A DNA stretch of 64,000 bases. Origin: Polynucleobacter sp. KF022. GTDB taxonomy: Bacteria > Pseudomonadota > Gammaproteobacteria > Burkholderiales > Burkholderiaceae. This document shows positions 8,448 through 16,519 of the stretch, in pieces. Below the pieces are notes generated by a model that saw nothing but the letters and a program-made list of their open reading frames with translations, was not told where the DNA came from and did no database searches. The stretch is taken from positions 1,178,001 through 1,242,000 of the forward strand of contig NZ_AP026972.1 in NCBI RefSeq assembly GCF_027924105.1, read 5' to 3'. The number at the start of each line of letters is the position of its first letter. Positions within the stretch are counted from its first letter, which is position 1. The position numbers and the translations under genes were made by a program.

Positions 8448-9433
8448 GTTTTAAGTCCTTGCTTTTTCTCCATATTCATCAACATCCACTTAGCGATTGC
8501 TAAAACGACGAATGTAATCATGAATAGAGCAAGGCCAAGAGCAAATAAGGAAGAGTAATGTGGGCCAAGCTCAGCCTCACCAAACTCGTTTGCTAATGTC
8601 GATGCAATTGAATTTCCAGGGGCAAATAAAGATGCTGAAAGGCGATGAGCATTACCGATTACAAAGGTGACGGCCATTGTTTCCCCAAGTGCCCTACCCA
8701 ACCCGAGCATCACGCCACCAATAACACCAGCCTTGGTGTACGGAAGCACAACATTCTTAACCACTTCCCAGGTAGTGCAGCCAATTCCGTAAGCAGACTC
8801 CTTTAGAACTGGTGGAACGATTTCAAATACATCGCGCATGACAGATGCAATGAAAGGCAGAATCATCATCGCCAAAATAAGGCCTGCACACAAGATGCCA
8901 ATACCATTAAATGCGCCTGAAAACAAAATTCCTAAGCCAGGAATCTGCCCAAGGGTGGCTGCCAAAGCTGGCTGAATATATTCCCCGAAAAGCGGCGCAA
9001 ATATAAAAAGACCAAACATTCCATAAATAATCGAAGGTACAGCAGCGAGCAACTCAACCGCAGTACCTAGTGGCCTGCGTAATGGGCCTGGACACAACTC
9101 CGTTAAGAAAACTGCAATACCAAAACTTAATGGGACTGCGATCAGAAGCGCAATTAGAGATGTAACTATGGTACCGTAAATTGCAATTAATCCGCCAAAC
9201 TCACCATTAACAATGTCCCACTCTTTGGTAAAGAAAAATCCAACTCCAAATTTGTCTAGCGCTGGCCAAGCATTAATAATCAATGAAATGATGATGCCTA
9301 CCAGAGCAATCAGTACTGACAGCGCAAAAAATTGTGTAATGCCGTGGAATAAAAAGTCTTGAATACGTTGTAACTTAGCAATCCGAAGGGCCTGCGGCGT
9401 TGGCGCTGAGTGCGACTGAGATGTTTCAATCAT
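8444..9433 (-). CDS. pstC: Phosphate ABC transporter permease PstC
   Basis: A 329-residue inner-membrane permease with six main helices and a polar N-terminal tail of about 35 residues. The coupling loop reads ESAYGIGCTTWEVVKN. It partners PstA in the PstSCAB high-affinity phosphate importer. It is separated from pstS by 81 nt that contain a terminator-like hairpin, so it should be expressed below pstS. Confidence 0.95.
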   Translation of the reverse strand: MIETSQSHSAPTPQALRIAKLQRIQDFLFHGITQFFALSVLIALVGIIISLIINAWPALDKFGVGFFFTKEWDIVNGEFGGLIAIYGTIVTSLIALLIAVPLSFGIAVFLTELCPGPLRRPLGTAVELLAAVPSIIYGMFGLFIFAPLFGEYIQPALAATLGQIPGLGILFSGAFNGIGILCAGLILAMMILPFIASVMRDVFEIVPPVLKESAYGIGCTTWEVVKNVVLPYTKAGVIGGVMLGLGRALGETMAVTFVIGNAHRLSASLFAPGNSIASTLANEFGEAELGPHYSSLFALGLALFMITFVVLAIAKWMLMNMEKKQGLKT

Positions 9434-9455
9434 ATTTGAGCTTATTTAAATTAAA

Positions 9456-9482
9456 AGCAGCCCCACACTTGGTGGAGCCGCT
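9456..9482 (-). terminator. Terminator/attenuator hairpin between pstS and pstC
   Basis: In the minus-strand RNA, AGCGGCUCCAC pairs with GUGGGGCUGCU over 11 positions (two G-U pairs) around a 5-nt loop, followed by UUUU. It lies just after the pstS stop and before pstC. Partial termination here would give more binding protein than permease. Confidence 0.65.
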
Positions 9483-9514
9483 GTGTAAGAAACCAAAAAT
9501 ATCAGTTCCAAATA

Positions 9515-10537
9515 TTACTTGGTGACCACTTTTGAAAATACGTTCTTACGAATAAAGTCAGTAGTAACATCCGGCATTGGTACGTAGTCCAACTCTTCAG
9601 CCATTTTCTTGCCATCTTTGAATGCGAAGTCGAAGAATTTGATTACTTCAGCTGCATTAGCTTTGTTCTCAGGATTCTTGTAAAGCAAGATGAAAGATGC
9701 ACCAGTAATTGGCCATGATTTAGCACCTGGGGCGTTAGTAATAAATGTTCCCATGCCTGGAATCTTTGACCAATCAGTACCGGCAGCAGCGGCGGCGAAA
9801 GTAACATCATCAGGCTGCACAAATTGACCATCTTTATTCTTCAAAGATACGCTAGTCATTTTATTTTTCTTGGCATATGCATATTCAACGTAGCCAATTG
9901 CACCTTTAACACGTGATACGTTTGCAGCAACACCTTCGTTACCTTTACCGCCAACAGAAGAAGCCGCAGGCCACTTAACTGCAGCACCTTCACCAACAGC
10001 ATCTTTCCAGTTCTGACTTACTTTAGCTAAGTAGTTAGTAAAAATTGCAGTAGTTCCAGAACCATCAGCGCGATGAACTACAGTAATTGCCAAGTCAGGC
10101 ATCTTCATACCTGGGTTGTTCAAGACAATACGTTTGTCGTTCCAATTAGTAATAACGCCCTGGAAAATATCAGACAAAGTATCAGGTGATAACTTGAGTT
10201 CATAAGGCTTTACGCCTTCAACGTTAATCACTGGAACCACACCACCGATGATGGCAGGGAACTGAACCATGCCGTCTTTTTCTAAGTCATCAAATTTCAC
10301 TGGATTGTCTGTTGCACCGAAATCCACAGTTTTCGCTTTGATTTGCTTAATACCACCAGATGAACCGATAGACTGATAGTTCAAGTTAGAACCAGTCTTA
10401 GCTTTGAAGGCTTCAGCCCACTTTGCGTAAATTGGGTATGGGAATGTTGCGCCTGCACCTGTCATATCCACAGCAAAAGCTGCTGGAGCAAGTGAAATAG
10501 CGCTAATAACTAGTGCTTTTTTCAAAAAAGATTTCAT
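9515..10537 (-). CDS. pstS: Phosphate-binding periplasmic protein PstS
   Basis: The chosen start is ATG 10537 because an SD (AGGAAC) lies 8 nt upstream and the frame then opens with a Sec signal peptide (MKSFLKK...APAAFA). An upstream in-frame start would add 20 residues and bury the signal. The mature protein begins VDMTGAGATFPYPIY, the PstS hallmark, and carries the ligand motifs GSSGGIKQIK and HRADGSGTTAIF. It binds phosphate in the periplasm and hands it to PstCA. It heads the pst operon behind a PhoB box at 10599-10617 and is followed by a hairpin that probably limits read-through. Confidence 0.95.
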   Translation of the reverse strand: MKSFLKKALVISAISLAPAAFAVDMTGAGATFPYPIYAKWAEAFKAKTGSNLNYQSIGSSGGIKQIKAKTVDFGATDNPVKFDDLEKDGMVQFPAIIGGVVPVINVEGVKPYELKLSPDTLSDIFQGVITNWNDKRIVLNNPGMKMPDLAITVVHRADGSGTTAIFTNYLAKVSQNWKDAVGEGAAVKWPAASSVGGKGNEGVAANVSRVKGAIGYVEYAYAKKNKMTSVSLKNKDGQFVQPDDVTFAAAAAGTDWSKIPGMGTFITNAPGAKSWPITGASFILLYKNPENKANAAEVIKFFDFAFKDGKKMAEELDYVPMPDVTTDFIRKNVFSKVVTK

Positions 10538-10582
10538 GTGATTGTTCCTAATATTGAAATAACGCAACATTGCGATAGTAGG

Positions 10583-10617
10583 AAGATACGTTTTCACTAT
10601 GACGGTTTCATGACATA
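10583..10617 (-). promoter_or_regulatory. PhoB box and -10 of the pst operon
   Basis: Minus strand: TGTCATGAAACCGTCAT (10616-10600, within 10599-10617) gives two TGTCAT-like half sites 11 bp apart with an A-rich spacer. A -10-like TATCTT at 10588-10583 follows after 10 nt, the usual distance in PhoB-activated promoters where the box replaces the -35. Confidence 0.7.
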
Positions 10618-10721
10618 GGCAAAATATAGATAATTATCTATATAAATCAGTAAGTTAAGCAGTAGGAGCAAATTGCGAAGGAAGCCACTTCAACTTCTGG
10701 GGAAATTCTGAATAGGGCGAA

Positions 10722-11735
10722 TTAAATGATTCTTTTTAACTTCAAAGACGCATAGACTGCAGCGCCAGCGATAGACATAACAATCATCACCTCATAGAAG
10801 GATCCTTTTAAACCAGGCAAATCCTCCATATTCATTCCCATAATCCCTGAGATCAAGGTCATTGGCAGGAAAATGACCGTCATCACAGAGAGGACTTGTA
10901 AATTTTTGGCGTTAAATTCAGCGACATGGGCGGCTTGCTCATCTTGAAGCACCTTTGCCCGGTCATAAAGACTGGAAATTTCCTGCACTAAATAAGTTAG
11001 TAAATCTAAATCATCGTTTAGGCCATTCTTATCCTCATCACTAAACCAATACGGCAAACGCTTGAGCAAGCGGTGTAATGCGATTAATTCTGGTGAAAAT
11101 TGCCTGCGCAAACGGCTACATTGAATGCGAATTCTGCCTAAACTTTCATGCTCAGGAAACTCCCTACCCTTTAGCAGATTCTCTTCGAGCTCATCCATGT
11201 CGGCTGAAAGATGCGTTAATAAAGTACGCAATTGTTCTGCGCGCAAATCAAGCAACTCATGGAATAACTCAATAGCAGAGACCGGATTTAGTTGGCCGCT
11301 TCTGAGGTCATATCGTAATTTGTCGGTCGTTCTCAGGGGGTTGTTACGCAATGAGATCATTAATCTTGGTGTAACAATTGCCCAAAGGGTTCCCAAGCTA
11401 GAGTCACGCCCCTCATCACCAAACTCTTGCTGAAAGTCATTCATCACCATCAAGAGACAGTCATTCAGCTTTTCAATGCGCTCTAAGCGGCTGAGGTTGA
11501 CGCCCTCTTGAATCATCTCTACTACACGCTCAGGAATTAGCGGTGTATTTTCAAGCCATCTCTGTATCTGCGAGTTAGATAGATTGAGATGTAGCCATAT
11601 AGAAATATCAGGGTTTTCGAGCGCATCAGTAATCCCAAACAATGGAATTTCATAGCCGTTGCCAGATGAAGGCATTGCCCAAGCAAATACAACGCCAGCA
11701 ACAGGAAAGGGTTTTGAAATTACTTCTGTAGTCAT
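10722..11735 (-). CDS. CorA/ZntB-family divalent cation transporter
   Basis: About 337 residues. A long cytosolic helical domain is followed by two C-terminal membrane helices. The family loop GIMGMN (YGMN-type) follows the first helix, then a short acidic loop (MEDLP). CorA-family proteins are homopentameric channels for Mg2+, Co2+, Ni2+ or Zn2+; this sequence alone does not settle the substrate. The start at ATG 11735 is preferred over GTG 11753: there is no SD for either, but TACACT ends exactly 6 nt before this ATG and a PhoB box lies 10 nt further up. That predicts a PhoB-activated leaderless mRNA. Confidence 0.8.
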   Translation of the reverse strand: MTTEVISKPFPVAGVVFAWAMPSSGNGYEIPLFGITDALENPDISIWLHLNLSNSQIQRWLENTPLIPERVVEMIQEGVNLSRLERIEKLNDCLLMVMNDFQQEFGDEGRDSSLGTLWAIVTPRLMISLRNNPLRTTDKLRYDLRSGQLNPVSAIELFHELLDLRAEQLRTLLTHLSADMDELEENLLKGREFPEHESLGRIRIQCSRLRRQFSPELIALHRLLKRLPYWFSDEDKNGLNDDLDLLTYLVQEISSLYDRAKVLQDEQAAHVAEFNAKNLQVLSVMTVIFLPMTLISGIMGMNMEDLPGLKGSFYEVMIVMSIAGAAVYASLKLKRII

Positions 11736-11741
11736 CGCGAA

Positions 11742-11776
11742 AGTGTAAGGCACCTACGTGACATCAAAATGACATG
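11742..11776 (-). promoter_or_regulatory. PhoB box plus -10 for a leaderless CorA-like mRNA
   Basis: Minus strand: ATGTCATTTTGATGTCAC (11775-11758) is an excellent PHO box with half sites 11 bp apart. Ten nt downstream is TACACT (11747-11742), then TTCGCG and the ATG. The layout copies that of pstS (box, 10 nt, -10). It lies in the region shared with the divergent gene at 11828, so both sides could respond to PhoB. Confidence 0.6.
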
Positions 11777-11827
11777 AAATTACTCTATATAAATGGTTTC
11801 TTTTGTCGATAGACCAGCAAGATTCTC

Positions 11828-12658
11828 ATGAAAAGTTTAGGCCTTGCTCTCCTGCTGATTCCAGCATTAGCCTTTGCATTTGAGCCCTTAAATACGGATG
11901 ATGCAGGTACGGTTAGGTCGGGCGGCAATCAGATAGAGCAATATTTTTTCTCTATTAATCGGCGTGGCGGGTCTCAACAGTCGGATATTGTTACGCCTGG
12001 CGAAGAGTACACGGGCAACGCAGATGCAAAAGCCTTTCCATTTACGTATACGAGAGGTCTAAGCGACACAGTTGAGGCATCTATATCCACAACCTATTAC
12101 AGTAGTCCTAGTGGAAATTACTCAAGGCTTTCAAATTATGTATTCGCTAGTAAGTGGCGTTTTTTTGAAGACGAACAGCTTGGTTATGCTCTTGCTATCA
12201 AACCTACGGTAGTTTTGCCTGCGAGCAAACAACAGCAAGTAGAGGGTCTTGGTTTGGCTGCATTTAATTATGGAGCTAACTTTATTGCCTCAAAATACTG
12301 GGATGGCATAGAACTCCACTTAAATGCCATGTACATGCGATCACCATACAACACGAATTACAGCATTGGGCACGCAGCCGACAACAGCAGAACAGACATC
12401 TTTCTTTTATCACTAGCACCCGTTTGGACAGTAGCCCCAAATATACGCATAGCATTGGATTTGGGCGCCACAACAAATCCACCGGCCAATGACCAATACC
12501 TAAGCTACTACTCCTTGGTAGCTGCTATTTTTTCAATCAATGAGAGTGTTGATTTAGGGCTTTCATATATGAGGACCGCTCAAAGCATGGGGGCTACTAT
12601 GGGCGCTCAAGAGGCTGGCGCAACGCGCACTGAAGTGGGCATTACCTGGAGATTCTAG
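11828..12658 (+). CDS. Outer-membrane beta-barrel protein (MetA-degradation/transporter family-like)
   Basis: 276 residues with a signal peptide (cleavage near LAFA, residue 17) and a mature start FEPLNTDDAG, the conserved opening of the 'MetA-pathway of phenol degradation'/transporter barrel family. It has many alternating aromatic-rich strands and ends in WRF, with a terminal Phe as required by the Bam machinery. It should be an outer-membrane channel or a barrel of unknown substrate. It starts a plus-strand run with two further genes and lies 51 bp after the PhoB box; TATATA at about 11786 could be a -10 for it. Confidence 0.7.
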   Translation: MKSLGLALLLIPALAFAFEPLNTDDAGTVRSGGNQIEQYFFSINRRGGSQQSDIVTPGEEYTGNADAKAFPFTYTRGLSDTVEASISTTYYSSPSGNYSRLSNYVFASKWRFFEDEQLGYALAIKPTVVLPASKQQQVEGLGLAAFNYGANFIASKYWDGIELHLNAMYMRSPYNTNYSIGHAADNSRTDIFLLSLAPVWTVAPNIRIALDLGATTNPPANDQYLSYYSLVAAIFSINESVDLGLSYMRTAQSMGATMGAQEAGATRTEVGITWRF

Positions 12659-12744
12659 ATGCTTACTTTTCATGAAAAATCAAATTGTCACAATATCGTA
12701 GCAAACTTGGGATAACTCATAATGCAGCTCAATTGGAGTCAACC

Positions 12745-13164
12745 ATGCACTATCAAATCATTCCTCTGGAGATGGGCTCGTTAGTAGAGCGCAATATTTT
12801 CCAGCAAGAAAAGAAAGAAATTAAATGCGGCACAGTCTGGAAACTAGGATCAGTTATCACCACAATCAAACCAGTCTTCCTAAAGTATTATGACCCCAAT
12901 ATTGGTATTTGTATAAAAGATATCGCTGGAGGAACATTAGAAAAAACTTATGGGGAAGAAAAAGTCATTTACTTCTCCGATACCATCGAAGAAGATGAGC
13001 AAGACGAATTAACAGACATCTTTTGTCAAAGCAGCCGTAAGTTTTCTAAAAGCTATGAAGATGTTTACCATGATCTAGGTTGGAGAAAAACTAGCTCTGA
13101 GTCCTATATATTTGGGGAGCTCGAAATTAAGGAATTAGATGAGGCTCCAACTTCGTATAAATGA
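12745..13164 (+). CDS. Hypothetical protein (139 aa)
   Basis: The start is taken at ATG 12745 because GGAG stands 7 nt before it; the frame is open back to TTG 12685 but without an SD. The 139-residue product is soluble and mixed alpha/beta, with an acidic stretch (DTIEEDEQDELTDIF) in the middle. I recognise no family. It overlaps the phosphoesterase gene that follows by 4 nt, so the two are translationally coupled and probably work together. It has no signal peptide, unlike its two neighbours. Confidence 0.65.
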   Translation: MHYQIIPLEMGSLVERNIFQQEKKEIKCGTVWKLGSVITTIKPVFLKYYDPNIGICIKDIAGGTLEKTYGEEKVIYFSDTIEEDEQDELTDIFCQSSRKFSKSYEDVYHDLGWRKTSSESYIFGELEIKELDEAPTSYK

Positions 13165-14135
13165 ATATTTACAACATTAAGACACTTATCGTTAGCACTC
13201 TCCTGGCCTGCTCTTTTGGGGTTTTAGCTCAATCATCTGAGCCCTTCAAGTTCATAGCCCTTGGTGATATGCCCTACAAACTCCCAGATGATTACGTTCG
13301 TTACGAAAGACTGATTTCTGAAATCAATAAGAAGAATCCGAGTTTTAGCATTTTTATTGGTGATACAAAATCAGGATCCACTCCTTGTAGCGATGAATAC
13401 AATCAAACAGTCAAGGGCTACTTCAATCAATTTACTTCTCCACTGATCTACAGCATTGGCGACAATGAATGGACCGATTGCCATCGGATGCTAGCTGGGT
13501 CTTACGATCCAATTGAACGCTTAGACAATCTCAGAAGCACCTTCTTTACTACTAATAAGAGTTTTGGCAGACGTCAGACCCAACTTACTAGACAAGCAGA
13601 TATAGACTCTCGTTATCAGAAGTTTGTTGAGAATTCATATTGGGTAAAGAATCAATTTTTATTTGTGAGCCTTCATATTCCTGGCTCTAACAATAACTTC
13701 GAGCGCGATGAGCGTGCAAAGAGTGAGTACTACGAGCGCAACCAGGCCAACCTAAATTGGATACAAAGCGCCTTTACACTTGCCTCGAGCAAAGGCTATC
13801 TAGGAATCATTTTTGGTTACCAGGCAGATATGTTTTATACACCGGCACAGGCAATTAATGAAGATAGCGGCTATCGCGACACATTACACGCTCTTAGCAA
13901 AAGCGCGCAAGAGTTCAAAAAGCCCGTACTATTAATTCATGGCGACAGTCATCGCCTCATTCTTGATCAACCTTTAAAAACATTAGATCAAAAATACGCC
14001 CTAGAGAATGTGCTCCGCCTGCAGATTATGGGCGCTGAACAAGTGCAAGCAGTAGAGATAAAAGTAGACCCCAAGGCTGAGCAGCCCTTTAGCTTTATCC
14101 CCATCCTACTAAGACAGAATATGAATCAGCCTTAA
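13161..14135 (+). CDS. Secreted calcineurin-like phosphoesterase
   Basis: 324 residues with a signal peptide (cleaved near VLAQ, residue 24). Metallophosphoesterase-type blocks are visible in order: ALGDMPY (about 34-40), FIGDTKSG, SIGDNEWTDC, a mid-protein SLHIPGSNN and a C-terminal HGDSH. These supply the Asp, Asn and His ligands of a binuclear metal site. The first block has GDMPY where GDxH is usual, so metal coordination may differ. It presumably acts in the periplasm on phosphate esters. It is the last gene of a three-gene run near a PhoB box, which fits phosphate scavenging. The substrate is unknown. Confidence 0.65.
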   Translation: MNIYNIKTLIVSTLLACSFGVLAQSSEPFKFIALGDMPYKLPDDYVRYERLISEINKKNPSFSIFIGDTKSGSTPCSDEYNQTVKGYFNQFTSPLIYSIGDNEWTDCHRMLAGSYDPIERLDNLRSTFFTTNKSFGRRQTQLTRQADIDSRYQKFVENSYWVKNQFLFVSLHIPGSNNNFERDERAKSEYYERNQANLNWIQSAFTLASSKGYLGIIFGYQADMFYTPAQAINEDSGYRDTLHALSKSAQEFKKPVLLIHGDSHRLILDQPLKTLDQKYALENVLRLQIMGAEQVQAVEIKVDPKAEQPFSFIPILLRQNMNQP

Positions 14136-14219
14136 CCTTATTAGCGTCAACCCAATAAATAGAAAAAATTACCCAATTATGAAGCGCTCATGCTTTAAGA
14201 AAGTCCTCGGTAGGGAATT

Positions 14220-14996
14220 TCAACGAACACATGAAATGCCGCTCTCTGACTGACTCAAATCTTGTGAATTCTTCAGTCTTTCGTTATTGCCTGGGTGAGT
14301 TGATAGGAAAGCAAATGCGGGCCCTTGCCCCAAGTCATTCATTTTTTCTGCAAAACGATAGCTTCCACAGGGAGAATATCCTGCCTTGAGGGCTAACCTC
14401 ATACCAAATTTATCCGCATCACGCTCGTCATCCCTACTATAGGAAAGACCAACCCCCTTCACGGCGTTGCCAACCAGGAGTCCGCTAAAGGGAATGAAAT
14501 AACTGGAAATAGCGCCCAAGGTTTGGCTAGCCACCCCAATGGCAACATCCCTATTCTTGGCGTAATCGGGCTGAGTATGGCCCAAATAATGGTGCCCCAA
14601 CTCATGACCAAATACTGCGGCAAGCACATCAGGATCATTGCCAAACTGACGCATAAACCCATTGGTAAAAACAATGAAATATTGTCCGTTTTGCAGACTA
14701 GCGAAAGCATTAATATCTTCGCTTTCAGAAAAGCCCACAGTAAAGCTCGCCGGACTTACCTTGGTCATTTTTTCGCGTACGACCGCTAAATTTCGCTGAG
14801 CGCTTGGATCAACCCCCTTCAACACATTACTTGAGGTTGATCGTCCGGGATCTTGCTTGGCTGCCAAACTCCACCACACCTCATTAGGCACCTGAATAGC
14901 ACTTTCACGATCGGACTTTGTGCTTGAGCATGCAAATAAACAGGTGCTTAAGAGCACCAATATAAATTTTTTAAAATAGTTATCTAATTTGATCAA
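14220..14996 (-). CDS. M48-family metallopeptidase lipoprotein
   Basis: A TTG at 14996 gives a product opening with IKLDNYFKKFILVLLS and a lipobox LFAC, so it is a lipoprotein. The longer frame back to 15065 reads out of frame through galE remnant DNA and would hide the signal. The catalytic motif HELGHH lies mid-protein, with a downstream acidic DERDADKFG that supplies the third zinc ligand. M48 peptidases of this type (BepA/LoiP-like) do envelope protein quality control. GGA about 10 nt upstream is a weak SD. The 5' end overlaps the galE fragment by 17 nt, so the gene probably lost its original leader in a rearrangement. Confidence 0.75.
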   Translation of the reverse strand: MIKLDNYFKKFILVLLSTCLFACSSTKSDRESAIQVPNEVWWSLAAKQDPGRSTSSNVLKGVDPSAQRNLAVVREKMTKVSPASFTVGFSESEDINAFASLQNGQYFIVFTNGFMRQFGNDPDVLAAVFGHELGHHYLGHTQPDYAKNRDVAIGVASQTLGAISSYFIPFSGLLVGNAVKGVGLSYSRDDERDADKFGMRLALKAGYSPCGSYRFAEKMNDLGQGPAFAFLSTHPGNNERLKNSQDLSQSESGISCVR

Positions 14997-15111
14997 TGCA
15001 CATATCCAAAAGCGTGTTTGATGGCATCCATCCAATAAACTCTCTAGCCTTAGTGCAATCTGCATAGCTCATTGCTACATCTCCCGCTCTTTTTGCAGCA
15101 ACCTTAATCGG
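14980..15111 (-). pseudogene. 3' remnant of galE (UDP-glucose 4-epimerase)
   Basis: A 43-codon open stretch after an in-frame TGA (15114-15112), ending at TAA 14982-14980. It reads AAKRAGDVAMSYADCTKA, then REFIGW and LLDMCIDQIR. That matches the conserved C-terminus of GalE-type epimerases (RRxGDVAxxYADxxKAxxxLGW...DMCxD). Nothing of the rest of galE is present upstream, so this is a decayed end. The usual last ten or so residues are also missing. It touches the start of the M48 gene. Confidence 0.75.
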
Positions 15112-15135
15112 TCACGACCCAAAGCAGACATCCAA

Positions 15136-15161
15136 AGAAAAAACCACCTGAAGATGGTTTT
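15136..15161 (-). terminator. Rho-independent terminator
   Basis: Minus-strand hairpin AAACCATC/GGTGGTTT (one G-U pair, 4-nt loop) followed by TTTTTTC. It follows the truncated tRNA 3' end at 15171-15201, as terminators do after tRNA genes. Confidence 0.65.
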
Positions 15162-15170
15162 GGTGTTTCT

Positions 15171-15201
15171 TGGTGACCCGTGGCGGAATCGAACCAGGGT
15201 T
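15171..15201 (-). other. Truncated tRNA 3' end (att-like remnant)
   Basis: Minus strand: GGTTCGATTCCGCC followed by ACGGGTCACCA looks like a tRNA T-loop, 3' T-stem, acceptor strand, discriminator A and CCA. The 5' T-stem half does not pair (only two of five positions), and no D or anticodon arm lies upstream, so it is not a functional tRNA. A terminator follows at once. It resembles the duplicated tRNA 3' end left by an integrated element. Read on the plus strand, GACCCGTGGCGGAAT also resembles a tRNA-Leu 5' end, so the parent is unclear. Confidence 0.4.
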
Positions 15202-15215
15202 GAGGATGCCTGACT

Positions 15216-15533
15216 CTACTTACAGTTTTTCTTGTCCATCAAATCAGAAAGTCTCATCATTCTTCCATCTGCAGCTGCTATAGCTTCATTGGCATTGCTA
15301 TATGTGGCAATTATTCCAACTGGGAAGAAAATTGCGGCGGCAGTATTAGTTCCATTTACACCTTTTACATCTTCAGCATCTTTTTTAGCTTGCTCAGCAT
15401 ATCGATACTCCTCTTTAAGGGATTCACAAGATAGATCTTTGTCTGAGAGCCTTGTAACCTCTATTACTTTTGGCGTAGAGCAGCCAACCAAAATAGAGGC
15501 GAAAAACAATATCGGGAGTAAACGAGTAAACAT
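15216..15533 (-). CDS. Small lipoprotein, unknown (105 aa)
   Basis: 105 residues with a lipoprotein signal (lipobox LVGC, Cys18). An acidic-basic helical stretch follows, then a hydrophobic Gly/Ala segment (AAIFFPVGIIATYSNA) typical of small YgdI- or DUF4398-like envelope lipoproteins, though I cannot assign a family. It stands alone between the tRNA remnant and the tRNA-Ser scar region, so it may be cargo of a former mobile element. The SD is weak. Confidence 0.6.
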   Translation of the reverse strand: MFTRLLPILFFASILVGCSTPKVIEVTRLSDKDLSCESLKEEYRYAEQAKKDAEDVKGVNGTNTAAAIFFPVGIIATYSNANEAIAAADGRMMRLSDLMDKKNCK

Positions 15534-15612
15534 CTTTATTGGGATCTTTAAATAGAAAAAGTAATTTTAATAGAGAAAATGATCAAAATTGGCTGGAGAT
15601 GTCCACCCAAAT

Positions 15613-15640
15613 GAAAAAAGCCACCCAGCAGGATGGCTTT
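15613..15640 (-). terminator. Rho-independent terminator
   Basis: Minus-strand hairpin AAGCCATCC/GGGTGGCTT (one wobble, 4-nt loop) followed by TTTTTTC. It lies between the tRNA-Ser scar region and the lipoprotein gene and would stop transcripts coming from the tRNA side. Confidence 0.65.
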
Positions 15641-15679
15641 GTTAACGATTTTGGAACAAGGGTATTGTATTGCCACAAA

Positions 15680-15779
15680 CCCTTGTAATACCTATTGACA
15701 TGGCGGAGAGGGAGACGAAAAATTCACCCTCCGCGCAAGTCTACCATCACCCATCAAACCCATGTAATACAAGGGTTAC
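15680..15779. repeat. Imperfect inverted repeat pair near the att-like copy
   Basis: AACCCTTGTAATAC (from about 15680) and its near-inverse GTAATACAAGGGTT (from about 15765) match at 13 of 14 positions and bracket the 14-bp tRNA-Ser 3' end copy at 15701. A related CAAGGGTATTGTA lies at about 15658. They could be recombinase arm sites. Confidence 0.4.
15701..15714. repeat. 14-bp duplicate of the tRNA-Ser 3' end (att-like)
   Basis: TGGCGGAGAGGGAG here is identical to the tRNA-Ser 3' end at 16050-16063. The identity stops exactly after 14 bp. A short duplicated tRNA 3' end downstream of the intact tRNA is the usual mark of tyrosine-recombinase integration. Confidence 0.6.
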
Positions 15780-15834
15780 AGGGCAATCTCACTTCAATCC
15801 AACCCATTCAAGTTCACTAAAATCTATGTTTAAC

Positions 15835-15966
15835 TGGTGGGTACAGTGGTGGGTAGATTAGGTCGTGAGAAGTGAATGGATTCAATATGTAATATTTCTC
15901 CAAGGGATAGCTCACCTCATCAGAAATCAAGCAGTGTTTTAGTGGTGGGTAGGCTGGTGGGTAGAT
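15835..15966 (+). repeat. Two double copies of TGGTGGGTA between the att-like sites
   Basis: TGGTGGGTA-N3-TGGTGGGTAGAT occurs at 15835-15858 and again at 15943-15966, identical except in the 3-nt spacer. The unit thus occurs four times in about 130 bp. The stretch 15534-16049 otherwise holds no convincing gene: only the terminator, these repeats and the att-like copy. The paired tandem 9-mers look like integrase or excisionase arm-binding sites of a lost element. Confidence 0.6.
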
Positions 15967-16049
15967 AGAATTGTAGGGAAAGAAAAGTCCCTTTTAGGGG
16001 CTCTATCCCTCGAAATATGTAGCAAAAACAATATAAGTGCCAAAAGTGC

Positions 16050-16139
<90 letters not shown>

Positions 16140-16273
16140 TAACAGATAAATCATTATAGCCATCGATACATTAAGCCATGCGGGCGATAGTGGCTAAAGT
16201 TTGAGCTAGGCAAGCTGGATGAGTTCCGTTAAGGTAGAGATACATTTATGCATATCTATTCAAGGACTAACTC

Positions 16274-16519
16274 ATGAAAATTAAAATTTCTAAATGGGGT
16301 AATAGCATAGCGCTACGTATTCCCACTGCATTCATCAAGGATATGCGATTGAAATGTAGCGATAGAGTTGAGGCGACCCTATCTAGCGACGGCGCATTAA
16401 TCATCAGGGCTCAAAAACTTGATCGTAAAACCTTATCTAAAATGGCTAGAGAGTTAAGGGCCTCAATGAAAATGGGCACATCGGTAATAGATCAGATTCG
16501 CTCTGGCGCTCGCTACTAA
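16274..16519 (+). CDS. MazE/AbrB-type antitoxin without a partner toxin
   Basis: An 81-residue protein opening with KIKISKWGNSIALRIP, the swapped-hairpin AbrB/MazE DNA-binding fold. It continues with VEATLSSDGALIIRAQK and a helical C-terminus that normally wraps the toxin. A good SD (AAGGAC) precedes ATG 16274. The 87 bp downstream contain no MazF or other toxin frame, and none lies upstream. It may be an orphan antitoxin, a trans-acting regulator or a relic. It lies next to the tRNA-Ser scar and is bracketed by the 11-mer AAGCCATGCGG (16173-16183 and 16572-16582). Confidence 0.75.
   Translation: MKIKISKWGNSIALRIPTAFIKDMRLKCSDRVEATLSSDGALIIRAQKLDRKTLSKMARELRASMKMGTSVIDQIRSGARY

Noticed and set aside
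12685..12744. Upstream TTG start for the 139-aa protein
   Set aside because: No SD precedes it, whereas GGAG stands 7 nt before ATG 12745.
15835..15966. CRISPR-like array
   Set aside because: The repeats are 9-mers in two pairs with a 3-nt spacer and about 85 bp between pairs; there is no array periodicity and no cas gene.
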